Below, one piece after another: positions 8,800 to 20,497 of a stretch of 64,000 nt of DNA; within the stretch, counting starts at the first letter, position 1; each line of letters opens with the position of its first letter. The position numbers and the translations under genes were made by a program. The stretch is from Streptomyces cellostaticus (GTDB taxonomy: Bacteria; Actinomycetota; Actinomycetes; Streptomycetales; Streptomycetaceae), in assembly GCF_001513965.1 (NCBI RefSeq), contig NZ_KQ948015.1, positions 208,734 through 272,733 of the forward strand. The letters are read 5' to 3'. A model generated the notes under the pieces. The model had not been told where the DNA came from. It worked only from the letters and a program-made list of their open reading frames with translations, and searched no databases.

Positions 8800-10293
8800 T
8801 CACCACTTGCCCGGCGCGTAGTCCTTCAGGAAGACGCCGTACAGGTCCTCGCCGGCCTCGCCGCGCACGACCGGGTCGTAGACGCGGGCCGCGCCGTCGA
8901 CCAGGTCGAGCGGGGCGTGGAAGCCTTCCTCGGCGAGGCGCAGCTTGTCGAAGTGCGGGCGCTCGTCGGTGATCCAGCCGGTGTCGACCGAGGTCATGAG
9001 GATGCCGTCGGTCTGGAACATCTCCTGGGCGCTGGTCCGCGTCACCATGTTCATCGCGGCCTTGGCGGCGTTGGTGTTCGGGTGGCCCGCGCCCTTGTAG
9101 CCGCGGCCGAAGACGCCTTCCATCGCCGAGACGTTCACGACGTACGCGCGCCCGCTCGTCGCCCTCCTGGCGGCCTCGGCCATGGCCGGGCGGAGCTTGC
9201 TGATCAGGATGAACGGCGCCGTGTAGTTGCACAGCTGGGTCTCGAGGAGCTCCACCGGGGAGATCTGCTCGATGGTCTGCACCCAGGTGTTGGTGTCGAC
9301 GACGTCGGGGACGAGGCCGCCCGCGTCGATGGCGGTGCCGTCGAGGTGCCGGGCGACGCTGGCGTTGCCCGCGACCAGGGCGAGATCGGCGACCTTCTGG
9401 GCGTCGAGGCCGCTGGTGCCGAGCGGCAGCGCGGCCAGGCCGTCGACGGCGCCCGAGTTGAAGGCGCCGATGACGTGGTGGGCGGGGAGCTCGCCGGCGG
9501 GCAGCGGGGCGCTCTCGCCGTCGACCAGGGCGGCGTAGGCGGAGGGCAGGCGGCGTACGGTCTGCGTCGCGTTGTTGATGAGGATGTCGAGCGGGCCGGC
9601 CTCGGCGACCTGGTCGGCGAGGGCCACGGCCTGCGCCGGGTCGCGCAGGTCGATGCCGACGACCTCGAGGCGGTGCATCCAGTCCGCCGAGTCGTCCATG
9701 GCCTTGAAGCGGCGGATGGCGTCCTTCGGGAAGCGCGTGGTGATCGTCGTGTGCGCGCCGTCACGCAGCAGCCGCAGCGCGATGTACATGCCGATCTTGG
9801 CGCGGCCGCCGGTGAGCAGGGCGCGCTTGCCGGTGAGGTCGGCGCGAATTTCGCGCTTGGCGCGGTTCAGGCCGGCGCAGTCGGGACAGAGCTGGTGGTA
9901 GAAGTAGTCGACTTCCACGTACCGGGTCTTGCAGGTGTAGCAGGAGCGGGGGCGCTGGAGTATCCCCGCGATCTGCCCCTGCTCCGTGACCGACGACGGC
10001 AGGATGCCCTCGGTCTCGTCGTCGATGCGCTGGGCGGAGCCGGTCGCGGTGGCCTCGGTGACCGCCTTGTCGTGGGCGGTCTTGGCAGCCCGGCGCTCCT
10101 GGCGGCGGCGCTGCTTCACCGTGCGGTAGATGCCCGCCGTGGCCCGGCGCACCGCGATGGCGTCGGGGTGGTCGACCTCCAGCTTGTCGAGCTCCTCGAG
10201 CACGCTGAGGCAGACGGCCAGGCGCTCGGGGTCGATGCCGGGGCCGTACACGACCTCTTCCATGGCCGTCGGGCCGTCCTCTGTCACCGTCAT
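8800..10293 (-). CDS. Zinc-ribbon / SDR-fold protein of unknown reaction
   Basis: A 497-residue protein with three parts: a helical charged N-terminus (1-110); a zinc ribbon C118-x2-C121-x14-C136-x2-C139 (CYTC...CPDC); and an SDR Rossmann domain from about 155 with TGGRAKIG and LINNATQ. Standard SDRs have YxxxK. Here the segment reads PNTNAAK, so Thr occupies the Tyr position, although NVSAMEG supplies a Ser. The protein may therefore bind NAD(P) without classical oxidoreduction, or use another residue. The N-terminal extension and zinc ribbon suggest binding to a partner or nucleic acid. It is monocistronic and cytoplasmic. Confidence 0.8.
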   Translation of the reverse strand: MTVTEDGPTAMEEVVYGPGIDPERLAVCLSVLEELDKLEVDHPDAIAVRRATAGIYRTVKQRRRQERRAAKTAHDKAVTEATATGSAQRIDDETEGILPSSVTEQGQIAGILQRPRSCYTCKTRYVEVDYFYHQLCPDCAGLNRAKREIRADLTGKRALLTGGRAKIGMYIALRLLRDGAHTTITTRFPKDAIRRFKAMDDSADWMHRLEVVGIDLRDPAQAVALADQVAEAGPLDILINNATQTVRRLPSAYAALVDGESAPLPAGELPAHHVIGAFNSGAVDGLAALPLGTSGLDAQKVADLALVAGNASVARHLDGTAIDAGGLVPDVVDTNTWVQTIEQISPVELLETQLCNYTAPFILISKLRPAMAEAARRATSGRAYVVNVSAMEGVFGRGYKGAGHPNTNAAKAAMNMVTRTSAQEMFQTDGILMTSVDTGWITDERPHFDKLRLAEEGFHAPLDLVDGAARVYDPVVRGEAGEDLYGVFLKDYAPGKW

Positions 10294-10396
10294 CGCGCTG
10301 CCGTTCCCTGATCACCCGCGCAGCGCTCCGACTCGCGCCCGCTTTCGAACGGGGAATTTTACGGAGCGCCGGGCCCTACGGCCAAACCCGTTCCGC

Positions 10397-11728
10397 TCAG
10401 ACCCGGCAGGCCGTGATCAGCGTCTCCACCTCGTCCGTCACCGCGCGCGCGAACACGTCGAGGTCAGGGACGGCCTGCGCGTCGGCCACGAGTCCGTAAT
10501 GGACCCGGCCGCGGTACGTGGAGATCGCGACCGCCAGGGACTGGCCGGGGGCGAGCGGGGCGAAGGGGTAGACCTCGGTGAGCTGGTTCCCGCCGAGCCG
10601 CAGCCCGAGTCCGGGCAGCGGCACGCTGGTGACCAGGATGTCGAACCAGAGCCGGGCGGCCTGGCCGACCAGCGGGCCGCCGAGCCGGTGGCCGAGGGCG
10701 GGCACATGGTCGGCGAGCAGCGCGACGGCGCCGGCGCCCCGGTTGGGTCCCGCGTCCTTGTTGCGGATCATCGCGGTGCGGACCGTGTCGAGGCGGCGCA
10801 GCGGGTCGGGGTCGTCCACCGGGAGCCGTATCAGGTATCCGGAGAGCCGGTTGCCCTGTGGGTGGGCGGTGCGCGGGCGGCGCCGGGAGACGGGGATGAG
10901 GGCGCGGGGCGCCACACCCGCGCTGCCGTCGCCGCGTTCGTCCAGCCAGCGGCGCAGGGCACCGGCGACGACGGCGATGAGGACGTCGTTGACGGTGCCG
11001 CCGACGCTCTTGCGGACCCGGTGCACGTCGTCGATGTCCAGGACGACCCCGGCCGTGCGGCGGGTGCCGCTGGGCGCGGAGGTCAGCGCGGACGAGGGGC
11101 GCATGCCGAAGGTGGACCGGGCCAGGGAGGTGCCGATGTCCAGGGCCCGGCCCACGTCGGACAGCGCGCCCTTGACCAGGTCGGGGAGGAGCCCGGGCAG
11201 GCGGCGCACGTCGGTCAGCAGGCTGCGCGGGGGCTCGATGGCGCGGGGGCCGCGCTCGGGCAGGTCGACCGGGTCGAGGACGCCGGCGGCGAGCTTGAGC
11301 GCACGCAGCCCGTCGGCGAGGGCGTGGTGGAACTTGAACAGCACGGCGAAGGAGACGCCGTCCTCGCCGGGCAGCACATGCGCTTCCCACGGCGGCCGGC
11401 CGCGCTCCAGCGGGCGTTCCGTCAACCGGCCCGCGGCCGCGTGGAAGTCGGCGGTCGGGGCGTGCAGCCGTACGTGGTTGAGCGGGTCGAAGTCCGGGTC
11501 GGTCTCGCGGGCGGCACCGCCGAAGGCGAGCGGCTGCCAGACGTCCCGGATGCGCATGCGCAGGCCGGGCACGGCGGCGGCACGGGCGGCGAGCAGATCG
11601 GCGGCGTGGGCGCCCGCGGTGGGCGAGTGCGCGGTGAAGACGCCGAGCGCGCCGAGGTGCATCGGGTGCCGGTCGGACTCCATGTTCCAGAAGGCCAGGT
11701 CGAGGGGAGCGAGCAGGTCGGAAGTCAA
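10397..11728 (-). CDS. Wax ester synthase / diacylglycerol acyltransferase (WS/DGAT)
   Basis: A 443-residue acyltransferase that condenses acyl-CoA with a long-chain alcohol or diacylglycerol to form storage lipid. The catalytic HHxxxDG motif is present as HHALADG (His134, His135, Asp139). The N-terminus (LAPLDLAFWNMESDRHPMHL) and the C-terminal NDVLIAVVAGALRRWL segment are characteristic. The start is TTG 11728, with GAGG upstream. Length is within the usual 440-480 range. Triacylglycerol storage is common in Streptomyces. The acceptor cannot be read from sequence. Confidence 0.92.
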   Translation of the reverse strand: MTSDLLAPLDLAFWNMESDRHPMHLGALGVFTAHSPTAGAHAADLLAARAAAVPGLRMRIRDVWQPLAFGGAARETDPDFDPLNHVRLHAPTADFHAAAGRLTERPLERGRPPWEAHVLPGEDGVSFAVLFKFHHALADGLRALKLAAGVLDPVDLPERGPRAIEPPRSLLTDVRRLPGLLPDLVKGALSDVGRALDIGTSLARSTFGMRPSSALTSAPSGTRRTAGVVLDIDDVHRVRKSVGGTVNDVLIAVVAGALRRWLDERGDGSAGVAPRALIPVSRRRPRTAHPQGNRLSGYLIRLPVDDPDPLRRLDTVRTAMIRNKDAGPNRGAGAVALLADHVPALGHRLGGPLVGQAARLWFDILVTSVPLPGLGLRLGGNQLTEVYPFAPLAPGQSLAVAISTYRGRVHYGLVADAQAVPDLDVFARAVTDEVETLITACRV

Positions 11729-11828
11729 GGGCTTGCCTCGCGTCGACGACGGGTGGATGAGCAGTCAATCCCCGAGAGACGATTACGGTCAAGTACGATC
11801 AGGCTACGCTCAGTTAACAGCAGATTAA

Positions 11829-11855
11829 GTCCCGCCCCTCCGAAAGGGGCGGGAC
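11829..11855 (-). terminator. Strong terminator after the GH92 gene
   Basis: GTCCCGCCCCT (11829-11839) pairs with AGGGGCGGGAC (11845-11855) around a 5-nt loop, giving an 11-bp perfect GC stem 18 bp past the stop of the leftward GH92 gene. On the minus strand it is followed by TTAATC. It insulates the WS/DGAT gene's promoter-distal side from read-through. Confidence 0.8.
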
Positions 11856-11872
11856 TCATGAGACTCCTGAGG

Positions 11873-14194
11873 TCACTTCAGCACCGGGGGTGCCGCCTGG
11901 GGTGACGTACCCCACTCGGACGGGCGCGAGCCGACCGTGAAGGCGAGCGTGCGCAGCGAGCGCAGGGCCCCCGTCGTCAGATAGGTCCGGGCATGCGGTG
12001 TCCCGTCGGTGCGGACGGACTGGACGTAGCGCTCGGCGGCCGAGGTGCCGGGCGCGGTGACCGTCAGCCGGCCGCCGGGCCAGAAGCGGCGGTCCAGGGT
12101 GAGGTCGACGCGGTCGAAGACCGGGGTGGACAGACCCCAGGTGTCGTAGCCGGGCTGGATCGGGAAGAGCCCGATCGACGACATCACGTTCCAGGCGGAC
12201 ATGGTGCCGAGATCGTCGTTGCCGGTCATGCCGGTGGGTCCGTCGGTGAAGAGGGTCAGGGCCGCGTGGACCACGTCCGTGGTCTTCCAGGGCTGGCCGG
12301 TGGACAGGTAGGTGTACGGCGCGATGAGGTCCGGCTCGTTCATCGGGTTGTACTTGTCGGCGTTGTAGTAGTTGTACGCGTCCCCGTGCACCCACACCTC
12401 GCGGGCGGTCTTCTCGGGGGCGGCGAGCAGCCGGTCGTAGGCGAAGAAGGTGTCCAGGCGGGCGTTGGCCGCGTGCTCGCCGCCGATCAGGCCGACCATG
12501 CCGGGCAGGTCCTGCGGGACCAGCCACTGGTACTGCCAGGCGCTGCCCTCGTGGAAGCCGCTGCCGCGGGCCGGGTCGGCCGAGCCGGTGAAGGCGCCGG
12601 CGGCGTCCCGGGCGCGGAAGAAGCCGGTGGAGGGGTCGAAGATGTTCCGGTAGTTCTGCGCCCGGGCGGCATAACGGCGGGCGTCGCTCTCATGGCCGAG
12701 GCCGCGCGCCATCTGGGCGAGCATGGCGTCGGCGAGGGCGTACTCCAGGGTGACGGAGGCGCCGTGGCGGTAGTCGGAGTCGCCCATCTTGGCGTACGGG
12801 CGGTCCTTGTCGTAGGGCGCGAAACCGTGCGCGATGTACTCGGCGTTGGACTCCCGGCCGATGCCCGGGTAGTCGGCGGGCGGCACCCCGTCGGCGTTCT
12901 TCCTGAGCGCCCGGTAGGTCCGCTCCTCGAAACCCCTGAGCAGGCCCATCTGGTAGGCGGTGGTCAGGAACGGGGTGACCGGGTCGCCGCTCATGACGTT
13001 CGTCTCGACCGGGCCGTAGCCCCACTTGGGCAGCCAGCCGCCGTCCTCGGCGACCTTCACCACCGACAGCGCCATGTCCCGTGCCTCGCGGGGCGCGAGC
13101 AGGGCGAGCAGCTGGGCCTGGGTGCGGTAGGTGTCCCACAGCGACCAGTTCTGGTAGTACGTGAACCGTTCCGCGCGGTGGATACGGCGGTCCCAGCCGG
13201 TGTAGCGGCCGTCGGCGTCGCTGCCGATGTTGGGCGCGAGGAACGAACGGTACAGCGACGAGTAGAAGGTGCGGCGCAGGGCCGGGTCGCCGCCCTGGAC
13301 CCGGACCGAGGCGAGCCGCCGCTCCCACTCCTCGCGCGCCCGTCGCCGTGCGGCGTCGAAGGACCGGCCGCCCTCGGCGCGCAGGTTGACGGCGGCGCCG
13401 CGTGCGTCGACGTACGACAGGGCGGTGGTCGCCTCGACGGTACGGTCCTTCGTCGCATCGAAGCGGACGTAGGCGCCGCCGGGGCCGGTGCGGGCGCCGG
13501 GGGTGACCGTGGAGCCGTTCCAGGTGCCGTACGCGGTGAAGGGGCGGCTGAAGCGGGTGATCGTGTAGACGGTGTAGGGGGCGGTGTCCCGGCAGAAGCC
13601 GTGGCCGGTGATCTCGGTGCGCACGGTGTGGTCGTCGAGGATCTCGACCCCGCTGGCGCCCGCCTGGTGCAGCGACTGGGCCGCGTTCAGCAGGACGTTG
13701 GCCTTGTCGGTGGCCGGGAAGGTATAGCGCTGCACTCCGGTGCGCTCGGTCGCGGTCAGCTCGGCGCGGATGCCGGAGTCGAGGCCGACGCGGTAGTAGC
13801 CGGGGCTCGCCTCCTCGTTCCCGTGCGAGAACCCCGCGGCGTACTTGGCGTAGTCCGTCTGCGTGACCTCGCCCGTGGTGGGCAGCACGGGCAGGTCACC
13901 GCCGAGCCGGCAGCCGACGCCCGAGAGATGGACCAGCGAGAAGCCGCGGATGCGGCTTTGCGTGTAGTCGTAGCCGGTGCTGTGCCCGGTGTCCGGCGAG
14001 AGTTGCACCATGCCGAAGGGCACGGTCGCGCCGGGAAAGGTGTTGCCCTCGTTCTGGCTCCCGATGAACGGGTTGACCAGGTCGGTGAGGTGGCCGTCGG
14101 TCCGCTCGGCGGCCCGTGCGGCGGGGGTGGCGATCAGCGTGGACGCTGCCATCACCCCGGCCAGGCAGAGCCGCGTGCGCCGGGTCCCTCTCAT
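11873..14194 (-). CDS. Secreted GH92 alpha-mannosidase
   Basis: A 773-residue secreted glycoside hydrolase of family 92, whose members are mostly exo-acting alpha-1,2-mannosidases needing calcium. ATG 14194 is chosen because GGAGG lies 9 nt upstream and a Sec signal peptide follows (MRGTRRTRLCLAGVMAASTL ... ARAA). Family hallmarks are VNPFIGSQNEGNTFPGATVP near the N-terminus, PGYYRVGL, and GNDDLGTMSAWNVMSSIGLF in the C-terminal third, which contains the conserved acidic residues. The full open frame extends to 14968 only because it overlaps glgC on the same strand in another frame. It probably degrades mannoproteins or fungal glycans outside the cell. Confidence 0.93.
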   Translation of the reverse strand: MRGTRRTRLCLAGVMAASTLIATPAARAAERTDGHLTDLVNPFIGSQNEGNTFPGATVPFGMVQLSPDTGHSTGYDYTQSRIRGFSLVHLSGVGCRLGGDLPVLPTTGEVTQTDYAKYAAGFSHGNEEASPGYYRVGLDSGIRAELTATERTGVQRYTFPATDKANVLLNAAQSLHQAGASGVEILDDHTVRTEITGHGFCRDTAPYTVYTITRFSRPFTAYGTWNGSTVTPGARTGPGGAYVRFDATKDRTVEATTALSYVDARGAAVNLRAEGGRSFDAARRRAREEWERRLASVRVQGGDPALRRTFYSSLYRSFLAPNIGSDADGRYTGWDRRIHRAERFTYYQNWSLWDTYRTQAQLLALLAPREARDMALSVVKVAEDGGWLPKWGYGPVETNVMSGDPVTPFLTTAYQMGLLRGFEERTYRALRKNADGVPPADYPGIGRESNAEYIAHGFAPYDKDRPYAKMGDSDYRHGASVTLEYALADAMLAQMARGLGHESDARRYAARAQNYRNIFDPSTGFFRARDAAGAFTGSADPARGSGFHEGSAWQYQWLVPQDLPGMVGLIGGEHAANARLDTFFAYDRLLAAPEKTAREVWVHGDAYNYYNADKYNPMNEPDLIAPYTYLSTGQPWKTTDVVHAALTLFTDGPTGMTGNDDLGTMSAWNVMSSIGLFPIQPGYDTWGLSTPVFDRVDLTLDRRFWPGGRLTVTAPGTSAAERYVQSVRTDGTPHARTYLTTGALRSLRTLAFTVGSRPSEWGTSPQAAPPVLK

Positions 14195-14328
14195 GTCGGA
14201 TGACCTCCGAAGGTTCGACATCGTTGCCTGCATCGTGAAGGCCGAACGATCCGAACCCCGGCATTCCGGGAGGGTGATGACAAACGCGTCGCGTCGACAC
14301 GTGGTCTGACGGTGCGTCCGCCAGGAGG

Positions 14329-15549
14329 TCAGGAGACCCGCTGCCCCTTCCCCAGGGCGATCACCCCGCCCCTGGAGACGGTGTACAGCTCGGCGTCCCG
14401 CTCCGGGTTGACGCCGATGGTCGCGCCGGGCGGAACCTCGACGTTCTTGTCCAGGACGGCCCCTCGGACCACCGCGCCCCGGCCGATGCGCACGTTGTCG
14501 TGCAGCACCGAGCCCTGCACGACCGCGCCCGGGTCGACCCGTACGCCCGGGGACAGCACGGACCGGCTGACCTGACCGCGGATCAGGCAGCCCGCGCTGA
14601 TGATGGACTCGCTCGCGATGCCGCCCGCGTTGAAACGGGCCGGGGAGAGCTGGTTGGAGTGGGTGTAGATGGGCCACTGGCGGTTGTAGAGGTTGAAGGC
14701 GGGCCGCTCGGCGATCAGGTCCATGTGGGCCTCGTGGTAGGCGTCCAGGGTGCCGACGTCCCGCCAGTAGCCCTGGTCGCGGGTGGTCTCGCCGGGCACG
14801 TGGTTGTCGCTGAAGTCGTACAGCTGCGCCTCGCCGCGGCCGGTCAGCTGGGGCAGGATCGAGCCGCCCATGTCGTGCACGGACTGCCCGTCCTCGGCAT
14901 CGCGTTGCAGCGCCTCGATGAGGGCCTTGGTGGTGAAGACGTAGTTGCCCATCGAGGCGAACACGCACTCGGGGTCGTCCTCGAGACCGGGCGGGTCGGC
15001 GGGCTTCTCCAGGAAGCGCTCGACGGTGAGGCCGTCCGAGCCGGGCGTGATCACCCCGAACGAGGAGGACTCCGCGCGCGGTACGCGGATGCCGGCCACC
15101 GTCACGCCCGCGCCGCCCTCGATGTGCTGCCGGAGCATCTGACGGGGGTCCATGCGGTAGACGTGGTCGGCGCCGAACACCGCCACGTACTCGGGCTGTT
15201 CGTCGTACACGAGGTTCAGGGACTGCAGGATGGCGTCGGCGCTGCCCAGGTACCAGCGCGGGCCGAGGCGCTGCTGGGCCGGGACCGGGGTGACGTAGTT
15301 GCCGAGCAGGCTGGACATCCGCCAGGTGGTGGTGATGTGCCGGTCCAGCGAGTGGGACTTGTACTGGGTCAGCACGCAGATGCGCAGGACGTCGGCGTTG
15401 ACGAGGTTGGACAGGACGAAGTCGACGAGCCGGTACGTGCCGCCGAAGGTGACCGCCGGTTTGGCGCGGTCCGCGGTCAGGGGCATCAGGCGTTTGCCCT
15501 CTCCGCCCGCCAGAACGATTCCGAGCACCGAAGGCCCACCACGACGCAT
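14329..15549 (-). CDS. glgC: Glucose-1-phosphate adenylyltransferase
   Basis: A 406-residue enzyme that makes ADP-glucose from glucose-1-phosphate and ATP, the committed step of bacterial glycogen synthesis. The nucleotidyltransferase signature is [20 protein letters not shown] near the N-terminus. [10 protein letters not shown] and [10 protein letters not shown] follow, and a left-handed beta-helix occupies the C-terminal third. Start ATG 15549. It lies 50 bp downstream of the glycogen synthase gene on the same strand, so the two probably form a glgA-glgC operon. Confidence 0.96.
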   Translation of the reverse strand: MRRGGPSVLGIVLAGGEGKRLMPLTADRAKPAVTFGGTYRLVDFVLSNLVNADVLRICVLTQYKSHSLDRHITTTWRMSSLLGNYVTPVPAQQRLGPRWYLGSADAILQSLNLVYDEQPEYVAVFGADHVYRMDPRQMLRQHIEGGAGVTVAGIRVPRAESSSFGVITPGSDGLTVERFLEKPADPPGLEDDPECVFASMGNYVFTTKALIEALQRDAEDGQSVHDMGGSILPQLTGRGEAQLYDFSDNHVPGETTRDQGYWRDVGTLDAYHEAHMDLIAERPAFNLYNRQWPIYTHSNQLSPARFNAGGIASESIISAGCLIRGQVSRSVLSPGVRVDPGAVVQGSVLHDNVRIGRGAVVRGAVLDKNVEVPPGATIGVNPERDAELYTVSRGGVIALGKGQRVS

Positions 15550-15599
15550 GGCCGCTCCCCTCACCCTGGTTGAACCATGGCTGCCCCGAGCAGACCGGA

Positions 15600-16751
15600 C
15601 TAAGCCTGCTTGAGGATCTCCTCGTACAGCCCGGCGGTGCGCCGGGCCACGGCGTCCCAGTCGAACTCGCCGACCGCGCGCTCCCGTCCGGCCGCCCCCA
15701 TCCGCCGGGCCGTCTCCCGGTCGCCGAGGACGGCGTCCAGCGCCCGCGCGAGGCCCTCCTCGAAGTCGTCGTCCACGTCGACGAGGAGGCCCGTCCTGCC
15801 GTCCTCGACGACCTCGGGGATACCGCCGACCCGGGAGGCCACCACGGGCGTGCCGCACGCCATCGCCTCCAGGTTGACGATGCCCAGGGGCTCGTACACC
15901 GACGGGCAGACGAACACGGCCGCGTGGGTGAGGAGTTGGATCACGTCCGCGCGCGGCAGCATCTGCGGGATCCAGAACACGCCCTCGCGGACCCGGCTCA
16001 GCTCCTCGTAGAGCACCCGGAACTCTCGGTCGATCTCCGGGGTGTCGGGCGCTCCCGCGCACAGCACGACCTGCGCGCGCGGGTCGATGTCCCGTACCGC
16101 GCGCAGCAGATGGGGCACACCCTTCTGGCGGGTGATCCGGCCGACGAACAGAACGTAGGGGCGGGCGGGGTCGAGGCCCGTCCGGGTGAGGGCGTCGGTG
16201 CCGCGGCCCGGCCGGTACAGGGTCGTGTCGATGCCGTTGTGCACGACGTGGACCTTCGCCGGGTCCAGCGCCGGATAGCAGGCGAGGATGTCCTCCCGCA
16301 TCGCCCCCGATACGGCGATCACCGCGTCCGCGGCCTCGATCGCGGTGCGCTCGGCGAGGCTCGACAGCGCGTATCCGCCGCCCAGTTGCTCGGCCTTCCA
16401 GGGGCGCAGGGGCTCCAGCGAGTGGGCGGTCACCACGTGCGGGATTCCGTACAGGAGCTTGGCGAAGTGGCCGGCGAGATGGGCGTACCACGTGTGGGAG
16501 TGGACGAGGTCGCGGCCTTCGAGAGCGGCCGCGATGGACAGGTCCACGGAGAAGGTGCGCAGCGCGTCGTTGGAGCCGTCGAGGACGGACCAGGGGCGGT
16601 GGCGTACGACGCCGACGCCTCGGCCCTCGCCCCAGCAGTGCACCTCCAGGTCCACCAGGGAGGTCAGCTCCCGGGCGAGGAACTCCACATGGACGCCCGC
16701 GCCGCCGTACACGTCCGGGGGGTACTCCCGGGTCAGCAGTCCCACACGCAC
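15600..16751 (-). CDS. glgA: Glycogen synthase (actinobacterial GlgA/GlgM type)
   Basis: A 383-residue retaining glycosyltransferase with the GT4/GT5 two-Rossmann (GT-B) fold. [20 protein letters not shown] binds the nucleotide sugar at the N-terminus, and [20 protein letters not shown] carries the conserved Glu of the C-terminal domain. It uses ADP-glucose either to elongate glucan or, as shown for the mycobacterial homologue GlgM, to make maltose-1-phosphate. Sequence alone does not separate these. It starts at GTG 16751 with AGGGGG upstream. Short length (about 380) is typical of the actinobacterial branch and not of the 480-residue E. coli GlgA. Confidence 0.92.
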   Translation of the reverse strand: MRVGLLTREYPPDVYGGAGVHVEFLARELTSLVDLEVHCWGEGRGVGVVRHRPWSVLDGSNDALRTFSVDLSIAAALEGRDLVHSHTWYAHLAGHFAKLLYGIPHVVTAHSLEPLRPWKAEQLGGGYALSSLAERTAIEAADAVIAVSGAMREDILACYPALDPAKVHVVHNGIDTTLYRPGRGTDALTRTGLDPARPYVLFVGRITRQKGVPHLLRAVRDIDPRAQVVLCAGAPDTPEIDREFRVLYEELSRVREGVFWIPQMLPRADVIQLLTHAAVFVCPSVYEPLGIVNLEAMACGTPVVASRVGGIPEVVEDGRTGLLVDVDDDFEEGLARALDAVLGDRETARRMGAAGRERAVGEFDWDAVARRTAGLYEEILKQA

Positions 16752-16791
16752 CCGACAACCCCCTTGTACCGGCGGCAGGTTCCCTTCATGG

Positions 16792-17550
16792 TCACCCAGA
16801 TGCGGCGTGCGGGGAAGAGCGCGGCGGCCGGGTGAAGCAGCAGTCGCCGCAGACTCCGCCGCCGGGGACGCGGTAGTACAGGCAGCAGCTGCGGCGGCGG
16901 AAGGCCGTGCCGGTGCGGGTGCCGGTGGTGCGCAGGAGGGGGTGGGCGAAGAGTTCGTCCGTGAGGGTGCGGGCCCGGTCCGCCACTTCGGTACGGCCCG
17001 TCGCGCGCGCCCAGCGGTCGAGTTCGCGGGCCGCGCCGGCCAGCGCCGAGCCCGCGTTGCCCCACAGCAGGCCGGCCGCGATGCCGTAGCGGGCCCTCAG
17101 GGCTTCCCCTAGGGGTTCGAGGTTGCCGTGCAGCACGGTGTCCGCGAGCGTGGCCGCGTCCCCGGGCAGTGGGCGCACCTCGGTCAGCCACAGGTCCTCC
17201 GGCGCGGTGGCGGCGGCGTCCCAGCGCAGCAGCCGGGGGTCCAGGTCGGGCACCCGGCCGTAGACGGCCGCGCAGGCCAGGGCCGCCGACCACAGGCGGG
17301 CGGCGAGGCCCTGATGGCTGATGGAGGCGGAAACCCGCAGCTCAGGAGTGCGCAGGCGGTCCGCGACGGTGGCGACGCGGTAAGTCAGCGCATTCCGGGA
17401 AACATCCGATGCCGCCGTTTCGCAGGTCTCCGCGAGGGTCGGCAGGGCTGCCGGAGCCGGGCCTGCCGCGGCTGCGGTCGTCCGCAGGACGAAGAAGCCG
17501 CCGAGCGGGCGGAGCGCGGCGAGATCGGGATCGAGGTGCACGACAAGCAC
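16792..17550 (-). CDS. FhuF-like (2Fe-2S) ferric reductase family protein
   Basis: A protein of about 252 residues whose C-terminus carries the FhuF iron-sulfur motif: adjacent Cys-Cys, ten residues, then C-x2-C (RRSCCLYYRVPGGGVCGDCC). Members are thought to reduce ferric siderophores in the cytoplasm to release iron. The start is uncertain. GTG 17550 has GGAG 10 nt upstream, and GTG 17541 is the alternative. The open frame before them is non-coding. No siderophore genes are adjacent. It precedes the glgA gene on the same strand by 40 bp, which may be coincidental. Confidence 0.82.
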   Translation of the reverse strand: MLVVHLDPDLAALRPLGGFFVLRTTAAAAGPAPAALPTLAETCETAASDVSRNALTYRVATVADRLRTPELRVSASISHQGLAARLWSAALACAAVYGRVPDLDPRLLRWDAAATAPEDLWLTEVRPLPGDAATLADTVLHGNLEPLGEALRARYGIAAGLLWGNAGSALAGAARELDRWARATGRTEVADRARTLTDELFAHPLLRTTGTRTGTAFRRRSCCLYYRVPGGGVCGDCCFTRPPRSSPHAASG

Positions 17551-17768
17551 TAGTACCAGGCTCCGTCGTGGCCCGGGAACCGGGGTCTCCACCCGCGGAC
17601 ACCCCTCTTGGGGATGATCGGGCGGGTGGTGTACTCCATCGGCAGTAGGACCCATTGCGTGCTCAGGTACGACGACGGGAAGGGTCCGGGCGGGCAGAGT
17701 GTTCGCATGACCGCCGACCGTACGCCGCACCGGGCCCACGGGTCCCGCCGCACGCAGAGGAGTTGCCG

Positions 17769-20391
<2,623 letters not shown>

Positions 20392-20497
20392 TCAGACGTG
20401 GCGGGTCGGATGTGCGCTCGCCGTAGCGGCACGTCAGGATGGGCGAGGGCCCGTACTGACGGAGCCGTAGTCACGAGGCAGCTAGGGAGCAGGCGGT

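Noticed and set aside
10323..10369. Terminator hairpin GCGCTCCG/CGGAGCGC
   Set aside because: The arms are 31 nt apart and lie upstream of the zinc-ribbon SDR start, so terminator function is not supported.
14329..16758. Fused glgA-glgC reading frame of 809 residues
   Set aside because: The upstream half is an out-of-frame reading of glgA; glgC has its own ATG at 15549.
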